Assembly: GCA_900555375.1 (NCBI GenBank)
Contig: USLC01000031.1
Location: forward strand, 1-7,602
DNA: 7,602 bases
From: an uncultured Eubacteriales bacterium
GTDB taxonomy: Bacteria > Bacillota > Clostridia > Monoglobales > Monoglobaceae
Direction: 5' to 3'
Below, in pieces: positions 6,020-7,602 of the stretch (its first letter is position 1; each line of letters starts with the position of its first letter). Made by a program: the position numbers and the translations under genes. The notes beneath the pieces were generated by a model. That model worked only from the letters and a program-made list of their open reading frames with translations, was not told where the DNA came from and did not search any database.

Positions 6020-6742
6020 TTACAAAACCTTGCTTAAAAAGCTTTTTGTTCTTTCGTTTTTGGGTGAATTGAATATCTCATCGGGCGTTCCGCGCTCTGC
6101 TATAACGCCGTCATCCATAAACAAAATACGCGTTCCTACCTCGCGCGCAAAGCCCATCTCGTGTGTTACCACAACCATTGTCATACCTGTCTGCGCAAGC
6201 TCTTTCATTACATCCAGTACCTCGCCGACCATCTCGGGGTCAAGAGCCGAGGTCGGCTCGTCAAACAGCATAATTTCAGGCTGCATTGCAAGCGCTCTCG
6301 CTATTGCAACTCTCTGCTTCTGTCCGCCCGACAGCTGCGCCGGATATGCCTCGGCTTTCTCTGAAAGCCCTACTTTTTTAAGAAGCTCTTCGCCTTTATT
6401 TACCGCCTCTGCCTTTGTCATCTTCTTCAGCAGCACAGGCGCAAGAGTTATATTTTCCATTATTGTCAGGTGCGGAAAAAGATTAAAATGCTGAAAAACC
6501 ATTCCCATCTTTTGTCTTATCTTATTAACGTCCGCCTTCGGGCTGTTAATGCGCTCGTCATCTATATAGATACTGCCGTCTGTCGGGGTCTCAAGAAGGT
6601 TAAGACAACGCAGAAACGTGCTTTTGCCCGAACCCGACGGACCTATAACAACCACAACCTCACCCTGAGAGATATGCTCGTCTATGCCCTTCAGAACCTC
6701 AAGCTCTCCAAAGGATTTGTGAAGATTTTCTATTTTAATCAA
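6020..6742 (-). CDS. glnQ: Polar amino acid ABC transporter ATP-binding protein (GlnQ-type)
   Basis: This 240-residue cytoplasmic ATPase drives the adjacent permease. All nucleotide-binding motifs are intact: Walker A GPSGSGKST (34-42), Q-loop Gln84 in MVFQHFNLFPH, signature LSGGQ (137-141), Walker B IMLFDE (157-162), D-loop SALD (165-168) and switch His194 in VVVTHEM. The MVFQHFNLFPH and VTHEMGFAREV forms are typical of the GlnQ/HisP subgroup for polar amino acids, whose members are about 240 aa. The start is TTG 6742: AGGAGGG ends 6 nt before it, and the coding product opens IKIENLHKSFG as in relatives. The longer frame from ATG 6766 would add eight residues, overlap the permease gene and place the ribosome site inside the gene. 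Spacing to the permease stop is 13 nt, consistent with one operon. The symbol is by family; substrate is not proven. Confidence 0.93.
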   Translation of the reverse strand: MIKIENLHKSFGELEVLKGIDEHISQGEVVVVIGPSGSGKSTFLRCLNLLETPTDGSIYIDDERINSPKADVNKIRQKMGMVFQHFNLFPHLTIMENITLAPVLLKKMTKAEAVNKGEELLKKVGLSEKAEAYPAQLSGGQKQRVAIARALAMQPEIMLFDEPTSALDPEMVGEVLDVMKELAQTGMTMVVVTHEMGFAREVGTRILFMDDGVIAERGTPDEIFNSPKNERTKSFLSKVL

Positions 6743-6748
6743 GCCGCT

Positions 6749-6755
6749 CCCTCCT
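6749..6755 (-). promoter_or_regulatory. Ribosome binding site fixing a TTG start for the ATPase gene
   Basis: AGGAGGG on the minus strand (6755 to 6749) fills the gap between the permease stop codon TAG (6758-6756) and TTG 6742, with 6 nt spacing. It is the strongest site in the neighbourhood and argues for the TTG start rather than ATG 6766. Confidence 0.75.
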
Positions 6756-7454
6756 CTATCTGACATCCGACTTTCTGAGAGCCTTTTCTATATGCCCCAG
6801 AATAATCGTAAGAGCCTTTATTATAACAAAGTAAATTACCGCGGTGCCGATAAGCGGCATAAATGCGATAAATGTTGCGCTTTTTATGAAGTCGCCCGCC
6901 TTTTGTATATCCATAAGCCCGACATAGCCGACAATCGCCGTCTCTTTTATCAGCACGATAAACTCGTTGCACAGTGCGGGAAAGATATTTTTAACCGCCT
7001 GCGGAACAACGATTCTGGACATTGTCTGAAAGCCGTTAAGTCCAAGCGACCTGCCTGCCTCGGTCTGACCTTTGTCGATTGACAGTATTCCTGCCCTGAT
7101 AATCTCCGAAACGTACGCACCGGAGTTTATTCCGAAGGCGATAGCCGCAATAATCCACTTAGACCACGTAACCGACGCAAATACAACAAAATATATAATC
7201 ATCAGCTGTGTAACCGACGGCGTTCCTCTTATAACATCTGTATAAATTTTGCCTATTACATTCAAAATCTTACGCTTTGAAAGATTGCACATCGCAATAA
7301 CAAGACCGATAAGAATACCTATCACAACAGCGAGAAGCGAAACCTTTATTGTAACCCCTATACCGCTGAGCAAAAGGTTATATCTTTCATCTTTTATAAA
7401 GCACTTATAAAAGGTTGACGAAAAGTCCGCCGCCCAGTTTGAAAAAATCCCCAT
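6756..7454 (-). CDS. Amino acid ABC transporter permease (HisM/GlnP family)
   Basis: This 232-residue polytopic membrane protein is the channel subunit. A hydrophilic N-terminus (1-27) with FIKDERYNLLLSGIGVT leads into about five hydrophobic segments (near 33-55, 82-95, 100-119, 155-180 and 197-219). RGTPSVTQLMIIYF (76-89) is the HisM-family motif. The cytoplasmic loop carries the EAA motif EAGRSLGLNGFQTM...VPQA (132-153), with the invariant Gly139, which couples to the ATPase. Only one permease gene is present, so the channel is probably a homodimer, as in many Gram-positive polar amino acid systems. It is the first gene of the operon; the ATPase gene follows 13 nt after its stop. The ribosome site is weak (GGGGA, 10 nt before ATG 7454). 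Specificity cannot be read from the sequence. Confidence 0.92.
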   Translation of the reverse strand: MGIFSNWAADFSSTFYKCFIKDERYNLLLSGIGVTIKVSLLAVVIGILIGLVIAMCNLSKRKILNVIGKIYTDVIRGTPSVTQLMIIYFVVFASVTWSKWIIAAIAFGINSGAYVSEIIRAGILSIDKGQTEAGRSLGLNGFQTMSRIVVPQAVKNIFPALCNEFIVLIKETAIVGYVGLMDIQKAGDFIKSATFIAFMPLIGTAVIYFVIIKALTIILGHIEKALRKSDVR

Positions 7455-7477
7455 ATGTACTCATCCCCGCAAGTATT

Positions 7478-7492
7478 TAAGCGTTTCGCTTA
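7478..7492. repeat. Small inverted repeat in the transporter leader
   Basis: TAAGCG-TTT-CGCTTA is a perfect 6-bp inverted repeat with a 3-nt centre, lying in the predicted leader about 24 nt upstream of the permease start. It may be a small RNA hairpin close to the ribosome site or an operator half-site pair. It is too short to decide. Confidence 0.4.
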
Positions 7493-7524
7493 TTAAAGAA
7501 CAAAGCTGAAACGACATATAAAAC

Positions 7525-7553
7525 ATAATATCACAAAAAGTAATATATTGCAA
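7525..7553 (-). promoter_or_regulatory. Sigma-A promoter for the amino acid ABC transporter operon
   Basis: On the minus strand TTGCAA (7553 to 7548), a 17-nt spacer and TATTAT (7530 to 7525) with an extended -10 TG one base upstream. Transcription would begin near 7518 and give a leader of about 63 nt, too short for a T-box. No other promoter as good is seen upstream of the operon. Confidence 0.75.
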
Positions 7554-7560
7554 GAAAAAT

Positions 7561-7599
7561 TTATACTTTTCTTAACATATTATTAACATTCTTTTAAAA
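7561..7599 (+). promoter_or_regulatory. Four TTAACA-like hexamers at 11-bp steps (Pho-box-like)
   Basis: TTATAC (7561), TTAACA (7572), TTAACA (7583) and TTAAAA (7594) start exactly 11 bp apart on the plus strand. The middle two are identical over seven bases (TTAACAT). Direct hexamers of the form TT(A/C/T)ACA at about 11-bp spacing are how B. subtilis PhoP and related OmpR-family regulators bind. The array lies 7 nt beyond the -35 of the transporter promoter and reaches the window edge, so it could serve that promoter or an unseen gene to the right. The region is AT-rich, so chance is not excluded. Confidence 0.35.
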
Positions 7600-7602
7600 A
7601 TA

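Noticed and set aside
5629..6494. Two long overlapping plus-strand open frames opposite the binding protein and ATPase
   Set aside because: The real genes on the minus strand carry complete family motifs. The plus frames are Ser/Ile-rich antisense products with no ribosome sites.
6739..6972. Second minus-strand frame inside the permease
   Set aside because: It is an out-of-frame shadow rich in Arg, Tyr and Gly, with no ribosome site.
7455..7518. T-box or other amino acid-sensing leader for the transporter
   Set aside because: The leader is about 63 nt, has no T-box sequence and no terminator/antiterminator pair.
1..7602. Hidden defence system, prophage, insertion sequence or CRISPR array
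   Set aside because: Nearly all of the sequence is explained by recognised genes. No transposase, integrase, nuclease, regularly spaced repeats longer than seven bases, tRNA or rRNA sequence was seen.

Overview
The window looks like a chromosomal stretch from a low-to-medium GC, endospore-forming Firmicute of the Clostridia. The case rests on a SpoIVFB-type site-2 protease preceded by a SpoIVFA-like membrane protein, the adjacent radical SAM / DUF2344 pair typical of clostridial genomes, strong AGGAGG ribosome binding sites with several TTG starts, and sigma-A-like promoters. No mobile element, CRISPR array, tRNA or rRNA is visible.

Layout, left to right. (1) 1-1984, minus strand: the N-terminal 49 codons of a DUF2344 / TIGR03936 'radical SAM-linked' protein, running off the left edge, preceded and overlapped by its usual partner, a TIGR03960-type B12-binding-like radical SAM protein. 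(2) 1985-2115: a divergent promoter region with a perfect 14-bp AT palindrome that can serve as -10 box in both directions. (3) 2116-3323, plus strand: a two-gene unit with a 4-bp ATGA overlap, encoding a short SpoIVFA-like protein without its LytM domain and a SpoIVFB-like intramembrane metalloprotease. (4) 3270-4979, minus strand: adenine deaminase, whose 3' end overlaps the 3' end of the protease gene by 54 bp. It has its own near-consensus promoter at 5009-5037. (5) 5051-7553, minus strand: a polar amino acid ABC transporter operon in the order permease - ATPase - lipoprotein substrate-binding protein, with a good promoter at the right end and a strong intrinsic terminator at the left. (6) 7561-7599: four TTAACA-like hexamers at exact 11-bp steps next to the transporter promoter, reaching the right edge.

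Functionally the window combines an uptake system for an amino acid, a purine salvage enzyme (adenine to hypoxanthine), a sporulation signalling protease pair and a conserved but poorly characterised radical SAM pair. These are separate transcription units with no obvious common pathway. Most of the content is ordinary core clostridial gene stock. The points that deserve a second look are the stripped-down SpoIVFA-like partner, the palindromic shared divergent promoter, the convergent coding overlap, the TTG starts and the 11-bp periodic repeat.
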